From NCBI GenBank assembly GCA_018806915.1, contig JAGKQI010000046.1, positions 434,001 to 498,000 on the forward strand: 64,000 nt of DNA, given 5' to 3'. This document shows positions 11,457 through 22,357 of this stretch, in pieces; the first letter of the stretch is position 1; each line of letters begins with the position of its first letter. This DNA comes from Phytophthora colocasiae (taxonomy: Eukaryota; Oomycota; Peronosporomycetes; Peronosporales; Peronosporaceae). Made by a program: the position numbers and the translations under genes. The notes under the pieces were generated by a model that was not told the origin of the DNA, made no database searches, and worked only from the letters and a program-made list of their open reading frames with translations.

Positions 11457-14400
11457 TCACTTTACTATGAGTTGGGCTAAGAATTCCTGATATTCTACTG
11501 TGCCAGACTGGTCTTGATCGAACATATCGAGTAGTCGAGCTGCTTCGTCTCGTGAAAATCCACAATCCAGCACTAATTTAACGAACTGGGCCTCGTTCAG
11601 GCAGCCTTCTTTGTCGAGGTCATATTCTCGAAAAGCACTTTGTACAGTTCCATGAATCGCAAGGATCCTGTCCAGCATTATCTTTTTTAGAGATTCGGGT
11701 GATGGTGTCTTGGGACGTCCCTGTGATTTGGCAGGTAAGTGGCGAATTTGAGCCTTTGGCTTCGAATAACCTTTTGTAGGCGATGTACGTTTCTCAACTT
11801 TCTTCGGACTGGATGTCGCTGTAGGTCCACTTTCTTTAGAAGTGCCAAAACCAGCGATAAATTCTTTGTAGTCGATGAAACCTGAAACGTCACGGTCCAA
11901 ATGGCGAATAACCTTGCGGATCTCCATCTCTGGAAGTCGATATGACTTCAAGACACTCCTGAATTCCTTGTATTCTAGCAGACCGTTGCCGTTAGTGTCA
12001 AATTTGCGGAAAGCAATACGTAAATCTCGAGTTTGATGTGCCATCCTCTGGGCAAGCTCACGTTCGATTTCCAAGATGGATTCAAGTTCGTCAGGATCAA
12101 AAATCTCTTCAGGTGCGGCCGCTGCCACCGCACTTATCCCTTCAGCTGTAGATCCTGGATTGATTCTCAGTGGATTGAAGATAACTGAGAACTCATCGAA
12201 AGAAATCATGCCGGATCCGTCCGTATCAAGTCGTCGGATTAACGTGTCGATATCGTCATTTTTCACGATGCCGTACCTCTTCATAAAGTGGCCAAACTCT
12301 TGATGGTCAAGTTCACCGTTGCCATCATTATCGTACTGGTAAAAGGCGGCTTCAATAGATTCGTGGCAGCCAAGTACGCGCTTCATCCATTTAATTGATA
12401 GGTCTCTTAGCCGTGCACCTCTGGTATTCTTTGACTCGATTTCTACCGCGACTTGCTTAGTATCGGAGCCTCGACGAGGCATCGCAGGAGGTGCAACGTA
12501 CTTCCGCTCCGGGTGTTTTCTAACACGAGTTTCGTGAAAAATACTTGCAAACTCTTCGTAGTCAACACAGCCATCCCCGTTAACGTCCAGTTTCTTCATC
12601 AACGAAGTCACATCTTCTTCATTTCGGATTCCAAATTGATTCATCAACTTGCGGAACTCGTCACGCGAAATCTCACCATCCTCATCTTGATCCACAGAGG
12701 CAAACGCCGTCTCTAGCGAGTCGTGCCCAGTTAGTGCATTACGAATCCATGTTTCTTCCAGTTCTCGTAATCTAGCAGCTTTACTTGTCCTGTTAACTGT
12801 TTTGGCATCTGATACTCCGGTCGATTCTCCTGTATTACTTGAAGTATTTGTTTTGACGTCTCGCCGTACTGTTCGCTGGATTCCACCATTTGCACCGTTG
12901 TTCTGACGTTGATGATCGCGAGGAACCAGTTTTGGAGCTCCCCCCTTATGGCGAGCAAGCCGTTGTGCATTGAAAACAGATAAAAACTCCTGAAGATCGA
13001 TCATGCCAGAGTTGTCGGCATCCAACCGCTTCAGCAACATAGATATACTGGATTCGTCTGTAATCCCGTATTGACCCATGAAATCGCGAAATTGTTCAAA
13101 ATCCATTTCGTTGTTACCATCCCGGTCGAATGCTTTGAAAGCGTTCTCAATGGAATTATGTCTCCGAAGAACCCGCTCCATAAACTGTAACTCTTGTTCC
13201 TGAAGAGCTACTAGTCGAGTCCTTGCGTTTTGGTCATTACTAGCTTTCGTAGCTGGTCGTTTCCTGTCGTTAGTATTGGCTTCTTCGATGTGGCTAGATA
13301 TCTGGACTTGGCGTTTTCGCGCCGTTTTCACTGCAGGCTTTATCCTACGTGCGTAGGCGCTTGCAAACTTGTTGAAATTAATAGATCCCCTTCCATCTTT
13401 GTCAATTTCACCAAGCAATTCGGCTATCACCTCCTTGTCCTTTACGCCAACTTCATTCATCATACGCTGGAAATCGCTGTACTCTATCTCTCCAGTGCCA
13501 TCACGGTCAAATTTCTTAAATGTCGCCAAGAGATCGTGTTCTACCTTCACAGAAGGCTTTATCCTCTGATCGTAAACACGTGAAAACTCTTTGAAACTGA
13601 TAAATCCATTCCCGGCTTCATCAATTTCATCGATTAATGCATCAATTGCATCGTTATCCAGCATACTTGACTCCTGCATTAGTCGACGAAATTCTACGTA
13701 ATCGAGTTTACCATTTCCATCGTGATCGTACTTGTTAAACATTGCCACAATTTCGCTGTCTACTTTTGCTGATCGTTTTATTCGTCGGGAGTACACACGC
13801 ACAAATTCATCGTAGCTTATAGAACCACTCTCATCTACGTCGATTTCATCGATCAACGCATCGATCTCTTCATCGTTATTTACTCCGTAGTCGTGCATTA
13901 GACTTCTAAACTGGTCATAACCCAGTTCACCGCTGCCGTCGTGATCGTACTCGTTAAATGCCGCAAAAACCTCGCTGTCAGCTTTTGAAGGTGCTTTATG
14001 CTGTCGCTGTTCCTTGCGTGGCTCTTTAATACTTGTTTGGACATTCGGAGGATTCATAGGACTTGAAGTAGTAGATATTTCTTGAACACCCAAGAGACTT
14101 GCAATCGTCCGAAACTCAATTCGTTCGTCTTCATCGGGATCAATTTCGTGAAGCACTGCCCGTAACTCGCTAGCTTTCAACTTGATGCCGAGTCCAACTA
14201 AAAGAGCACCAAACTCTTGGTGGTCAAGGCTATTACTACCATCAACATCGTAATTGTCGAACTCAGCCTTTAGATCTCGTCTTCGACCGTTTCGCTGTTT
14301 CGATCGCTTCAGTGTTTCTTCGAATTTACTCCGCATAGAATCCAAAACCTGACTGAGGTCAGTCTGCTTTGATGTCTTGGAACTTTTAATGGATTGCACT

Positions 14401-15212
14401 CCTGCATTTTGTGGTGCCGCTCTTGACACTTTATCGATGCTTTTCTGGGGAGAGGAGGCTATCTGCACTTGTACAGGAGCTATAGGGACAGGAATCGGGG
14501 GTCGATAGAAGAGCAATCCTGCTGCAAATTCGTCATAGTCGATGGTTCCAGAAAAATCTCGATCTAGATAATCGACAATAGTCTGGGTCTCCTCTGGTTC
14601 AAACTTGTACTTCGCCATGAACCGACCGAACTCCTCGTAATCCAAGAATCCACTGCCATCTGTATCATACTCCATGAACACTTCTCGGATGGATTTACTA
14701 TGCCCCATTACTCGTTCACGTAGTTTCGTCCGTATAGCTTCCATAGGATCCTGTACCATTTCAACTGCTTTTCCTCCTTTAGCTGCTCCTCTCGGATTGT
14801 TCTTGGCCTGTGGTTGCGAGCTCTTCTTCTGCTGCGTCTCTGCTAATTGAGAGAGTTGTTGTACCTTTTTCGGAGAGTTAGTAGCGTTCGTGCTTTTAGC
14901 CGGATAGTTCTGCTCAGTACCAAGTTGCACGTCGCCCATAAACGCGTGAAACGACACGCTCTGCTGTTCTTTAGCAGCTAAATGTCGTAGTAATAAGTCC
15001 GCTTCTGTGTCTAGGAAGTCATGGTCACGTACAAGAGCTCGGAACTGGTCAAGAGTCAATACTCCCGCCCTCTCTCGATCATACCTCCGGAAGACATCCT
15101 TGATATTCTGTGTATCACTACGAAGGAGCACTCGCTCCAACAGTTTCCGGTGTAGATCACGCGCACGTGCAGTCATCGCACCAGCTCCTGTACCTTCACG
15201 GGCGGATGTCAT
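11457..15212 (-). CDS. Tandem EF-hand protein with 22 EF-hand-like loops
   Basis: Intronless; the first ATG in frame (15212) gives 1251 residues. The reading frame continues upstream only through a TTG. By eye there are 11 EF-hand pairs, 22 loops. Most are canonical DxDxSG/DG types such as DTDGSGFLDYEEF, DHDGNGKLDYVEF, DRDGTGEIEYSDF, DVNGDGCVDYEEF and DQDQSGTVEYQEF. The first pair is degenerate. Pairs are separated by basic, disordered linkers. Pairs 4-6 share a linker of the form RRIKxSxKV and look like recent internal copies. There is no signal peptide, membrane segment or kinase domain. A cytosolic calcium buffer or scaffold is an inference. It lies about 160 bp upstream of the lipid-transfer gene on the same strand and is divergent from the GH47 gene. 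Confidence 0.8.
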   Translation of the reverse strand: MTSAREGTGAGAMTARARDLHRKLLERVLLRSDTQNIKDVFRRYDRERAGVLTLDQFRALVRDHDFLDTEADLLLRHLAAKEQQSVSFHAFMGDVQLGTEQNYPAKSTNATNSPKKVQQLSQLAETQQKKSSQPQAKNNPRGAAKGGKAVEMVQDPMEAIRTKLRERVMGHSKSIREVFMEYDTDGSGFLDYEEFGRFMAKYKFEPEETQTIVDYLDRDFSGTIDYDEFAAGLLFYRPPIPVPIAPVQVQIASSPQKSIDKVSRAAPQNAGVQSIKSSKTSKQTDLSQVLDSMRSKFEETLKRSKQRNGRRRDLKAEFDNYDVDGSNSLDHQEFGALLVGLGIKLKASELRAVLHEIDPDEDERIEFRTIASLLGVQEISTTSSPMNPPNVQTSIKEPRKEQRQHKAPSKADSEVFAAFNEYDHDGSGELGYDQFRSLMHDYGVNNDEEIDALIDEIDVDESGSISYDEFVRVYSRRIKRSAKVDSEIVAMFNKYDHDGNGKLDYVEFRRLMQESSMLDNDAIDALIDEIDEAGNGFISFKEFSRVYDQRIKPSVKVEHDLLATFKKFDRDGTGEIEYSDFQRMMNEVGVKDKEVIAELLGEIDKDGRGSINFNKFASAYARRIKPAVKTARKRQVQISSHIEEANTNDRKRPATKASNDQNARTRLVALQEQELQFMERVLRRHNSIENAFKAFDRDGNNEMDFEQFRDFMGQYGITDESSISMLLKRLDADNSGMIDLQEFLSVFNAQRLARHKGGAPKLVPRDHQRQNNGANGGIQRTVRRDVKTNTSSNTGESTGVSDAKTVNRTSKAARLRELEETWIRNALTGHDSLETAFASVDQDEDGEISRDEFRKLMNQFGIRNEEDVTSLMKKLDVNGDGCVDYEEFASIFHETRVRKHPERKYVAPPAMPRRGSDTKQVAVEIESKNTRGARLRDLSIKWMKRVLGCHESIEAAFYQYDNDGNGELDHQEFGHFMKRYGIVKNDDIDTLIRRLDTDGSGMISFDEFSVIFNPLRINPGSTAEGISAVAAAAPEEIFDPDELESILEIERELAQRMAHQTRDLRIAFRKFDTNGNGLLEYKEFRSVLKSYRLPEMEIRKVIRHLDRDVSGFIDYKEFIAGFGTSKESGPTATSSPKKVEKRTSPTKGYSKPKAQIRHLPAKSQGRPKTPSPESLKKIMLDRILAIHGTVQSAFREYDLDKEGCLNEAQFVKLVLDCGFSRDEAARLLDMFDQDQSGTVEYQEFLAQLIVK

Positions 15213-15378
15213 TTCACCAAGCAGACAAAGAGCTCTGGAATATACCAAGAAATGGCTACAATTAGAACGTCACAAGTTGAAGTTGCAAAGAGTGATGGTC
15301 ATTCATCTGTCCGTTTGTAACTGCCCATGTTGAAGTGCAAACATACAATGAGCTAGATAAAAAAATAGAAGAATTGCA

Positions 15379-17370
15379 ATGGGGGCGATGCAATTGGAAC
15401 GTCACTTTACGATTAATCGCGTTGCCATTAATCGCAGTTACCACCGTGGATACGAAGAGATGAAGGAGGGGGGAACCAAACGTGGGGCTGGACAGAAGCT
15501 GCTGTGGGCTATGGTAGCAGTCATGGCGGGTCTTAGTGTCTTCCTACTAAGTTACTCACACCTCGTGTACCTGCCCGCAATGATGGAGGAGCAAGATCAT
15601 CATCAGTTCTTACGAGCAGGCCACCACCATCGTAAACGCAATATGGACATGAGTCTACGGGATTTCTATAAGAATGGGGAGTTCAATGAAGATCAGCAGA
15701 AGGTGGTGAACATGACGCGCCATGCCTGGAACGGATACCGTAAATATGCAGACTGGCAAGATTACCTCCACATGCCGTTTCTTGGTGGAAAAAGTGTGTA
15801 CGGTCATGACATGGCACTTACAACAGTGGATTCTCTCGATACACTTTTCTTGATGGGATTACACGATGAGTTTGATGAAGCTAGTGCTTGGGTGAAGGCC
15901 AATTTGAGCGAAGTAATGTTCCAGTCAAGTACTGTGAGCTTTTTTGAGATCACGATCCGATCTCTTGGTGGTTTGCTGTCTGCGTACTACCTCTCAGGCG
16001 AACAACACTTTCTGGATCTTGCTACTAGACTTGGAAGATCGCTTCAAATGGGATTTACGTGTGACAACTTGATGCCCTGCCGATCTGTTGACCTCAACGT
16101 TGATGAAGCATGTGTGGAACTAAAAGCTACCGCGCAAATATCTCACTGGGTTTGTTGTTATGATGATGATAGGATCATGTGAGCTACAGTGAGCCGCCCT
16201 TGTCGGAGGCTGGAACCTTTCAACTTGAATTCTCTTACCTTGCTCATGCTACTAAAGATGAATCCTTTATGACCGAGGTGAAAAATGTCAATACTCTCGT
16301 AAGTGCAGCAACTGCCGTTCTTCTTTTTACGAGAATCTAATGCATCTACTGTAGCTGATAAACCTGGTCAGGATGAATTATCCGAATGGGCTAATTCCTG
16401 TCTATATGGACTGGAGGGGAATGAAGTAAGTTCATTATCCACCCTTGTTGATTCTAACCGCTAAATTATTTGGATATCTGCTAGGGCACTACCTGGCTCG
16501 GATATTTCTATTGGAGCTCTAGGCGATAGCCACTACGAATATCTCTTAAAACAATGGTTGCTTACCGGCAAGCAGGACAACCAGCTAAGGGATATGTATG
16601 TCACAGCAGTATCAGGGATTCAAACGGAACTGCTGGGGTACTCGTACCCGTCGAAATACCCGTTTATCGGCAAAAAGAATTTCCTAGGAGAACTCGAACC
16701 TGTCATGGAACACTTAACCTGCTTTGTGCCTGGAATGCTGGCGCTAGGATACTTCCATGGCATGCCAACTTCACACCTGGAGTTAGCCAAGGAGCTGACA
16801 GAAACCTGTGTCCAGGTATTTTATCTTTACCATTGCTCTTGATTGAATTTCAGCTAACACACGTACTCTTTGGGCAGATGTATCTACAGTCGCAGTCGGG
16901 GTTGTCACCGGAAAAGACTCAATTTGCTACCCCAGTGGACCCCAACAATCCCAACCAAGACCCGCGTCCAGAATTGTCTACAATTCCAGATCAAGACTAC
17001 AATATTCTGCGACCGGAAACCGTCGAGAGCCTGATGATCCTTTACCGAGTTACAGGCGAAGAAACGTACCGAGAGTACGGCCGTACCATCATGGAATCCT
17101 TTGAAAATCACAGCAAGGTTAGTAGTTCAGAAGACACTCCGATCTTCCACCATCTAACATTATTGCTACTTGCAGGTTGAATCCGGCGGCTATCGTAGTA
17201 CTTCAAATGTTTGGAACGGCAACCCGACGACCAAGATGGGCGCTATGGAGAGTTTTTTCATCGCAGAGACTCTCAAGTATCTTTTCCTGCTTTTTTCGGA
17301 CGATACCATTTTACCACTGGACGAAATCGTGTTTAACACCGAGGCACACCCATTCCCCATGTGGCGGTAA
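15379..17370 (+). CDS. Class I alpha-1,2-mannosidase, glycoside hydrolase family 47
   Basis: Six exons: 15379-~16113, 16173-16298, 16355-16425, 16485-16815, 16878-17117, 17176-17370; about 565 residues. It is a type II membrane protein with one N-terminal helix ([19 protein letters not shown]) and a His-rich stem. GH47 motifs in order: [81 protein letters not shown] and the terminal calcium-binding [10 protein letters not shown]. It trims alpha-1,2 mannoses from N-glycans in the ER or Golgi; the length and stem fit ER ManI/Golgi mannosidase I rather than EDEM. The donor site of intron 1 is uncertain (after 16098 or 16113, both in phase). The start could also be the third in-frame ATG, near 15462. 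Confidence 0.88.
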
Positions 17371-17967
17371 CTTGCAGAAGCGAATTTCTTGTATTACATC
17401 TACGTTGCCCTAGATATAAACAATAATTTGAGAAGTAATTATTCAGAAGGTTACATGAAGAATCAATGTCCAGTAGGTGCCAACTCAATTGCGAGAATCA
17501 TGACAGACTGCTTTCTCACTCATTTCCATCGCGACAGCGTCAGCTTTGAGTCTCGTAGAGAAGTTCTCAAACTCTTGGGCACACTTCAACAACCAACACC
17601 ACGGCCTTCTGTCCTTTCTGAATGCGTGTTCCCGAACTGTTCCGTCCACTTGTTGACGGGTGCAGCCAGGGATCACCATTGACTCAATGGCATTGAGCAC
17701 TGGGAGGCTTCAGCTCCAGCAGCAGAGAACCACAATTTCCCATTGTGAACACCACATGTACGGTACCAACTCTTCCGTCACGAAAAGCTGCCTGAAATAG
17801 TCCATGTAACTGCCACTCGCACTCAAAACTAGTCCGTCACTCTTTCAAAAGACTGACCCAACTGTCTATGCACCCGCCTAGTCTCTCCACCCATGCGATA
17901 AATTCCCAAGCCAAAAACTCAGTAGAAGCCAGCGACTGCCATAACCGAAGCGAGATCCTTCGACTCA
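17371..17967. other. Intergenic stretch without a recognised gene
   Basis: About 600 bases lie between the GH47 stop and the PDZ-like gene. A 71-codon frame on the minus strand (17700-17485) and a few short plus-strand frames are open, but none has a recognisable motif. I saw no repeat or structural RNA here. It probably holds the 3' end of the mannosidase transcript and the promoter of the next gene. Confidence 0.4.
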
Positions 17968-18792
17968 ATGGGGGCAGCTCTGTGTTCTTGTGGTGGCCCA
18001 GAGGACCAAGGGCTCAATGGTTTAGGCTACGATCGACTGGGCAGTCTAAAGGCTGGGCGTGTGGCCGCTGTGGTGGGTAAATATGGAGCTTTTCCGCCTA
18101 AATACCACCATCTCCAGCACCCAGAACACTCGTCACTATTGCTCAGTCGCGGAGAGACGTACGCGCTGTCCGATGACGCGCACGACGAAGCAGGTGACGA
18201 TGCACATGGTCGACATGGGAGTGCTCAAGCTTATGCTGATGCTTTCCGAGCGAAACTACAGGAACCGCCACTTAGTCCACGCAGTAAATTCAATCTACTG
18301 AGCTCTCGATTGGCACTGGGTAGTAGTTTAACTACTACGGAAAGCAGTGGCAGTGACGACGGAGAAGATGCAGATGGAGATGAAAACGCTGAAAAGAGAA
18401 GGAAACGCGCGTGGAATTCGTATTCGTTCCCAGAAGGAGAAGGCGACAGTTCAATGGATGAGGAATCTGTCACTGAGGAAGACTGGAAGCAACGTGCCAA
18501 CCCACTGATCACCATTATTGTGCCGCCGGGACCTTGTGGACTGGTACTGCAGGTGGATCGCGATGATTCAGGTGCGCCTGTAGTGGACGGGTTCGTTCGG
18601 AAGTATGATGGCAGGAAGAGTACGATTGAGAACTCGGGTATGGTGAAGAAAGGCAGTGTGCTGTGTGCTATCAACGACATTGACGTGACGCGTATGCCGC
18701 TTAAAGAGGTTATCCGCACGCTTAACCTGTCGTCGCATCTTGAACGCGCCTTCACGTTCCGGAACGGCTTCCAGCACCGCAACTCCATGTGA
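17968..18792 (+). CDS. PDZ-like domain protein with N-terminal acylation motif
   Basis: Intronless, 274 residues. It begins MGAALCSCGG: Gly2 plus Cys6 and Cys8 is the pattern for N-myristoylation followed by palmitoylation, so membrane anchoring is likely. The middle is acidic and Ser-rich (residues ~110-160). Residues ~175-265 contain IVPPGPCGLVLQVD, VDGFVRKYDG, MVKKGSVLCAINDIDV and LKEVIRTLN, which follow the order of a PDZ fold (GLGF-like loop, then a GD-type 'G..I..IN...V' strand). PDZ domains bind C-terminal peptides. A membrane adaptor role is inferred; no partner is indicated. The stop is about 300 bp from the convergent m-AAA gene. Confidence 0.6.
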   Translation: MGAALCSCGGPEDQGLNGLGYDRLGSLKAGRVAAVVGKYGAFPPKYHHLQHPEHSSLLLSRGETYALSDDAHDEAGDDAHGRHGSAQAYADAFRAKLQEPPLSPRSKFNLLSSRLALGSSLTTTESSGSDDGEDADGDENAEKRRKRAWNSYSFPEGEGDSSMDEESVTEEDWKQRANPLITIIVPPGPCGLVLQVDRDDSGAPVVDGFVRKYDGRKSTIENSGMVKKGSVLCAINDIDVTRMPLKEVIRTLNLSSHLERAFTFRNGFQHRNSM

Positions 18793-19096
18793 GGATTGAG
18801 AACAAGCAAGTGAGATTAAAGAAGACCCCCCTCCCGAGAAGATGAACCCGAAGACCGTTGCATGTGCTCTTTTATAAGGATTCCAAAAGGAGGTTCAAGG
18901 CGGGAGAGAGGAGGCTGTAGGCCGGAGACGAAGCTCGAAGTGAGTGATGCCTCGACCTTCGCTACTGCAAGGATATCTGAGCAATGGCCACCTGTATATA
19001 GGCACCGCGTGCTTGCGGACAGCAACGTAATTCAATTCATGTACAACAGAAGTCCTCTTGGTTGTTTATTGGCTGCGTTTATGGTTCAGTAGCAAA

Positions 19097-21941
19097 CTAC
19101 TTGTCGTCCTTGGCGGTGTTGACGTCACTCTCGCTAGATGTCTCCTCCGCTTTGGTCTCCTCCGCTTTGGTCTCCTCCTCGCTAGTCTTCGCATCGGCCG
19201 AAGCCTCAGGTGTTGCCTCAGGCGCTTTGTTGGCCTTGTCTGCTTCATACTTGTCAGCGTCCTTCCATGACTCCTCCACGAACTCGGTGTATGTCTTGTT
19301 GCCGCCAAACGGACGAGGGCCCAGCACACGCACGATATCACCGTGGTTGATAGTCTCGTTCTGCAGCAGTTCTTCGGCCAGTTCGTGCAGCTGAGTTTGC
19401 TTGTCCTGCAACAGCTTCTTGGTGCGCTCGTATGCGTTGGTCACGATCTTCTGCACCTCCTCGTCCATGACCTCTGAAGTCTTGTCACTGTAAAGCTTAT
19501 CCGGGTAACCACCCTCTTCCTTGGGGAACGAGAGCTGTCCTACACGGTCGTTCATACCGTACAGCTGCACCATCGAGTATGCAATTTGGGTCACACGACG
19601 CAGATCATCCGAGGCGCCCGTCGTGATTCGACCATCAAAGTTCACGAATTCCGATGCGCGGCCACCAAGGGCCATGCACATCATGTCTGTCAGAGCCTCA
19701 CTGCTGTGCAGCGCCACCTCCTTGGGTAGATACTGTGCGTACCCGAGTGATCCCTTACCACGAGGCACAATGGTCACCTTCAGTAGCGGGTCAGCGTGTT
19801 CCAAAAACCAGCCAGCCACAGCGTGACCAGCCTCGTGATAAGCCACCGTCTTCTTCTCCTCCGGCGACATGATGCGGTTTGTCTCTAGGCCACCAATCAC
19901 ACGATCGGTGGCTTGCTCAAAGTCCTTGAACGAGATGCTCGAACCGTTACGTCGCGCGGCCACAATGGCTGCCTCGTTACAGATATTAGCGATCTCGGCA
20001 CCAGCGAAACCAGGCGTCAATGCAGCCATTCGGCGAGCGAAGTCATCTACGTTGCCGTCGAGCGTCAGGCCCTGAAGATGCACCTTGAAGATCTCGCGAC
20101 GGCCCTTGATATCCGGAACGTCCACAGTGATCTGCCGGTCGAATCGACCAGGACGCAAGATAGCCTTGTCCAGAATATCAGCGCGGTTCGTACCAGCAAG
20201 AACCACCACGCCCTCACTCGAGTTGAAACCATCCATTTCGACCAGCAGTTGGTTCAACGTGTTTTCACGCTCGTCGTTACCACCCGAGAAGTTGCCCTTG
20301 CTTCGTGCACGTGCCACGGCATCGATTTCGTCGATGAACACAATGCATGGAGCGTTCGCACGAGCTTCCTTGAACAAATCACGCACACGGGACGGACCCA
20401 CACCGACGAACATCTCGATGAAATCCGAGCCGGAAATGCTGAAGAACGGCACACTTGCCTCGCCAGCAGTGGCCTTCGCCAGCAGCGTCTTACCCGTACC
20501 GGGTGGGCCAACAAGCAGAGCACCCTTAGGGATCTTGGCGCCAAGCTCAGTGAAGCGCTTCTGGTTGCGTAGGAAGTCCACAAACTCCATAATCTCCTTC
20601 TTGGCCTCATCAACACCGGCCACATCCTTGAACGAGATCTTAATGTCCTCCTTCGTGATCTTCTTGGCCGGACTCTTACCAACCTTGAAAATGTTGCCAA
20701 TGCCGCCACCGCCGCCACCAGCACCTCCACCGATGCCACGCATTGACATGAGCAGGAATCCGATGAGCACAATAGTGGGCAAGAACTTCATCAGCTCCGT
20801 CGTAAAGCTAATCTCGTTGCTGTACTGAACAGGAATATAGTCGTGAGGACGGATACCCATTTGATGCTGAGCGTGCTCAATCTGACGTTCGAAGCCCTCG
20901 ACGCTGCCAATGTTGAAGTAGTACGTAGGGCTGGAAATCGGGCGTCCAGTAGCACCACCGCGGGATCCCAAACCCGGAACGTTCACTCCACGGCCGCCAC
21001 TAGGAGGCTGACGGTCTCCTTCTGCAGCAAAGTCAAACTCGTGTTGTCCCTTAGCGTTAGGGTCCTGCCAATCCGAGAAATCATTCGCTCCAGGTGCAGC
21101 CGCCGACCCAACAGACTGCGTCGCTCCAGCCATATCGTTTAGGAACACCTTGACGTACTTCTTATTGACAACCACGAGCTTTTCTACACGTCCCGCCTCC
21201 AAGAAAGAATTGCGGAACTCCTGGTATGTGATTTCCTGCATGGGCTTGTCAATCGAAGCCAAGTCCGACAGGAATAATGCAGCTACCGCCAGCGGGACGA
21301 CATACGCCATACTATCCTTGCCACTGGGACCTCCATTGCCTCCCGACGAGCCACCACCGCTTCCTCCAGTCTTATTCTCTGCAGTCTTGGAGCTCAATTT
21401 CTTCACGTCTGTAGCCCCCTTCTCTCCTGTCTTAGGAGCTGCTTTAGGTGGACCTCCAGCTTTACCTCCAGCTCCACTAGCACCTCCATTCTTCGGATAA
21501 AAACGACCAAAACCCTTGGGAATATTCTCCTGTAGCCACGTCGCCCAGCTCAAAGGCTTCTCCGCGTTTGTCTTCCGAACTGTAGCGTAAAATAAATAAA
21601 ATACCATCATTTTAACACCAATTTTACAGCACATTGACAATAATTTCTCGTCACGTACGGAATGTGTGCGGACGCGTGGACTGCAGCACTTGCCGAGCCA
21701 TCGCAGGGTTACGCTGCACGCCACGGAGAGCTCCGCGCACTCCATTACGCTGCAACGAACTACCCAGTTGCTGTAAATAATATTAATTAAAAAATGATTA
21801 GTTGACGTATCTTGAGCTGGAGGAGAGAGGAGAAGTACGAACCTGCTGCAACAAGTGCAGACGCCGAGCCTGGACAGGGTCGCGCAGTACCGAGGCGGCC
21901 TCGCGACGCAGATACTGCGTCGACCTGCCAGATAGCATCAT
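19097..21941 (-). CDS. Mitochondrial m-AAA protease (FtsH/AFG3L2-type)
   Basis: Three exons: 21941-21843, 21770-21659, 21579-19097; 897 residues. The Arg-rich N-terminus (MMLSGRSTQYLRREAAS) is a mitochondrial presequence. Two membrane helices flank a small intermembrane domain; the second is followed by a Gly-rich stretch. The AAA module has Walker A GPPGTGKT (about residue 428), Walker B CIVFIDEID and the SRH with RPGRFDR. The zinc protease motif HEAGH is at about residue 651. Length and the FtsH_ext domain fit AFG3L2/Yta12, inner-membrane proteases that face the matrix, degrade misfolded proteins and process substrates such as MrpL32. The C-terminal tail contains a short EETKAEETKAEE repeat. 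The 5' exons are short and hidden by introns, so a single-frame reading gives a wrong start. Confidence 0.93.
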
Positions 21942-21950
21942 GTTCACTTG

Positions 21951-21960
21951 GAAACTGAGC
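21951..21960 (-). promoter_or_regulatory. Candidate oomycete initiator (Inr) of the m-AAA gene
   Basis: On the minus strand GCTCAGTTTC ends ten bases before the ATG. It differs by one base from the first ten positions of the known oomycete core GCTCATTYYNCAWTTT. The implied 5' leader is very short. Proposed from sequence resemblance only. Confidence 0.3.
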
Positions 21961-22315
21961 GTCGATTGTCCGGCCCCCTTTATCCACTACAGCCTCACGT
22001 TGCATACCCAATCAACACATTCCAGAACACTTGAGCTCTTCACTTGTAAATATTATCAGCGGTTATTAAGTTTTAAGACATATTGTGATGAAAAGTTGGT
22101 GTTTAATTTTGACATGTATCGATTCATAATAACAGGGATAAAATTATAGAACCAATGACGATAGATGTCGCTTGAAGGAATGATGATCATACTTCATGCA
22201 ACCTTCACGTAACAATATTGTTGATTTCACTCGTCCAACCTTCACGTCACCTTATCAAGTGACTGGAGGAGAAGTCTTCTAAACAAAGGAGGGAGGTCTT
22301 TATCTCTTGGTTATT

Positions 22316-22326
22316 CGTTCATTTCG
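22316..22326 (+). promoter_or_regulatory. Candidate oomycete initiator (Inr) of the RPS2 gene
   Basis: TTCATTTCG lies 37 bases before the RPS2 ATG and fits the YCATTYY initiator known from Phytophthora genes. The common 11-mer aaccttcacgt occurs twice just upstream (about 22199 and 22240), possibly an activator site of this highly expressed gene. No TATA box is apparent. Confidence 0.4.
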
Positions 22327-22357
22327 CCCCTAAGAAGCAGAGAACTACTGAAGAACA

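Noticed and set aside
17485..17700. 71-codon minus-strand frame between GH47 and the PDZ-like gene
   Set aside because: No recognisable motif, starts inside a gap of ordinary size, and no supporting splice partners.
19913..20828. Long plus-strand open frames (219 and 247 codons)
   Set aside because: They lie antisense to the AAA domain of the m-AAA protease and have no homology; they follow from its codon bias.
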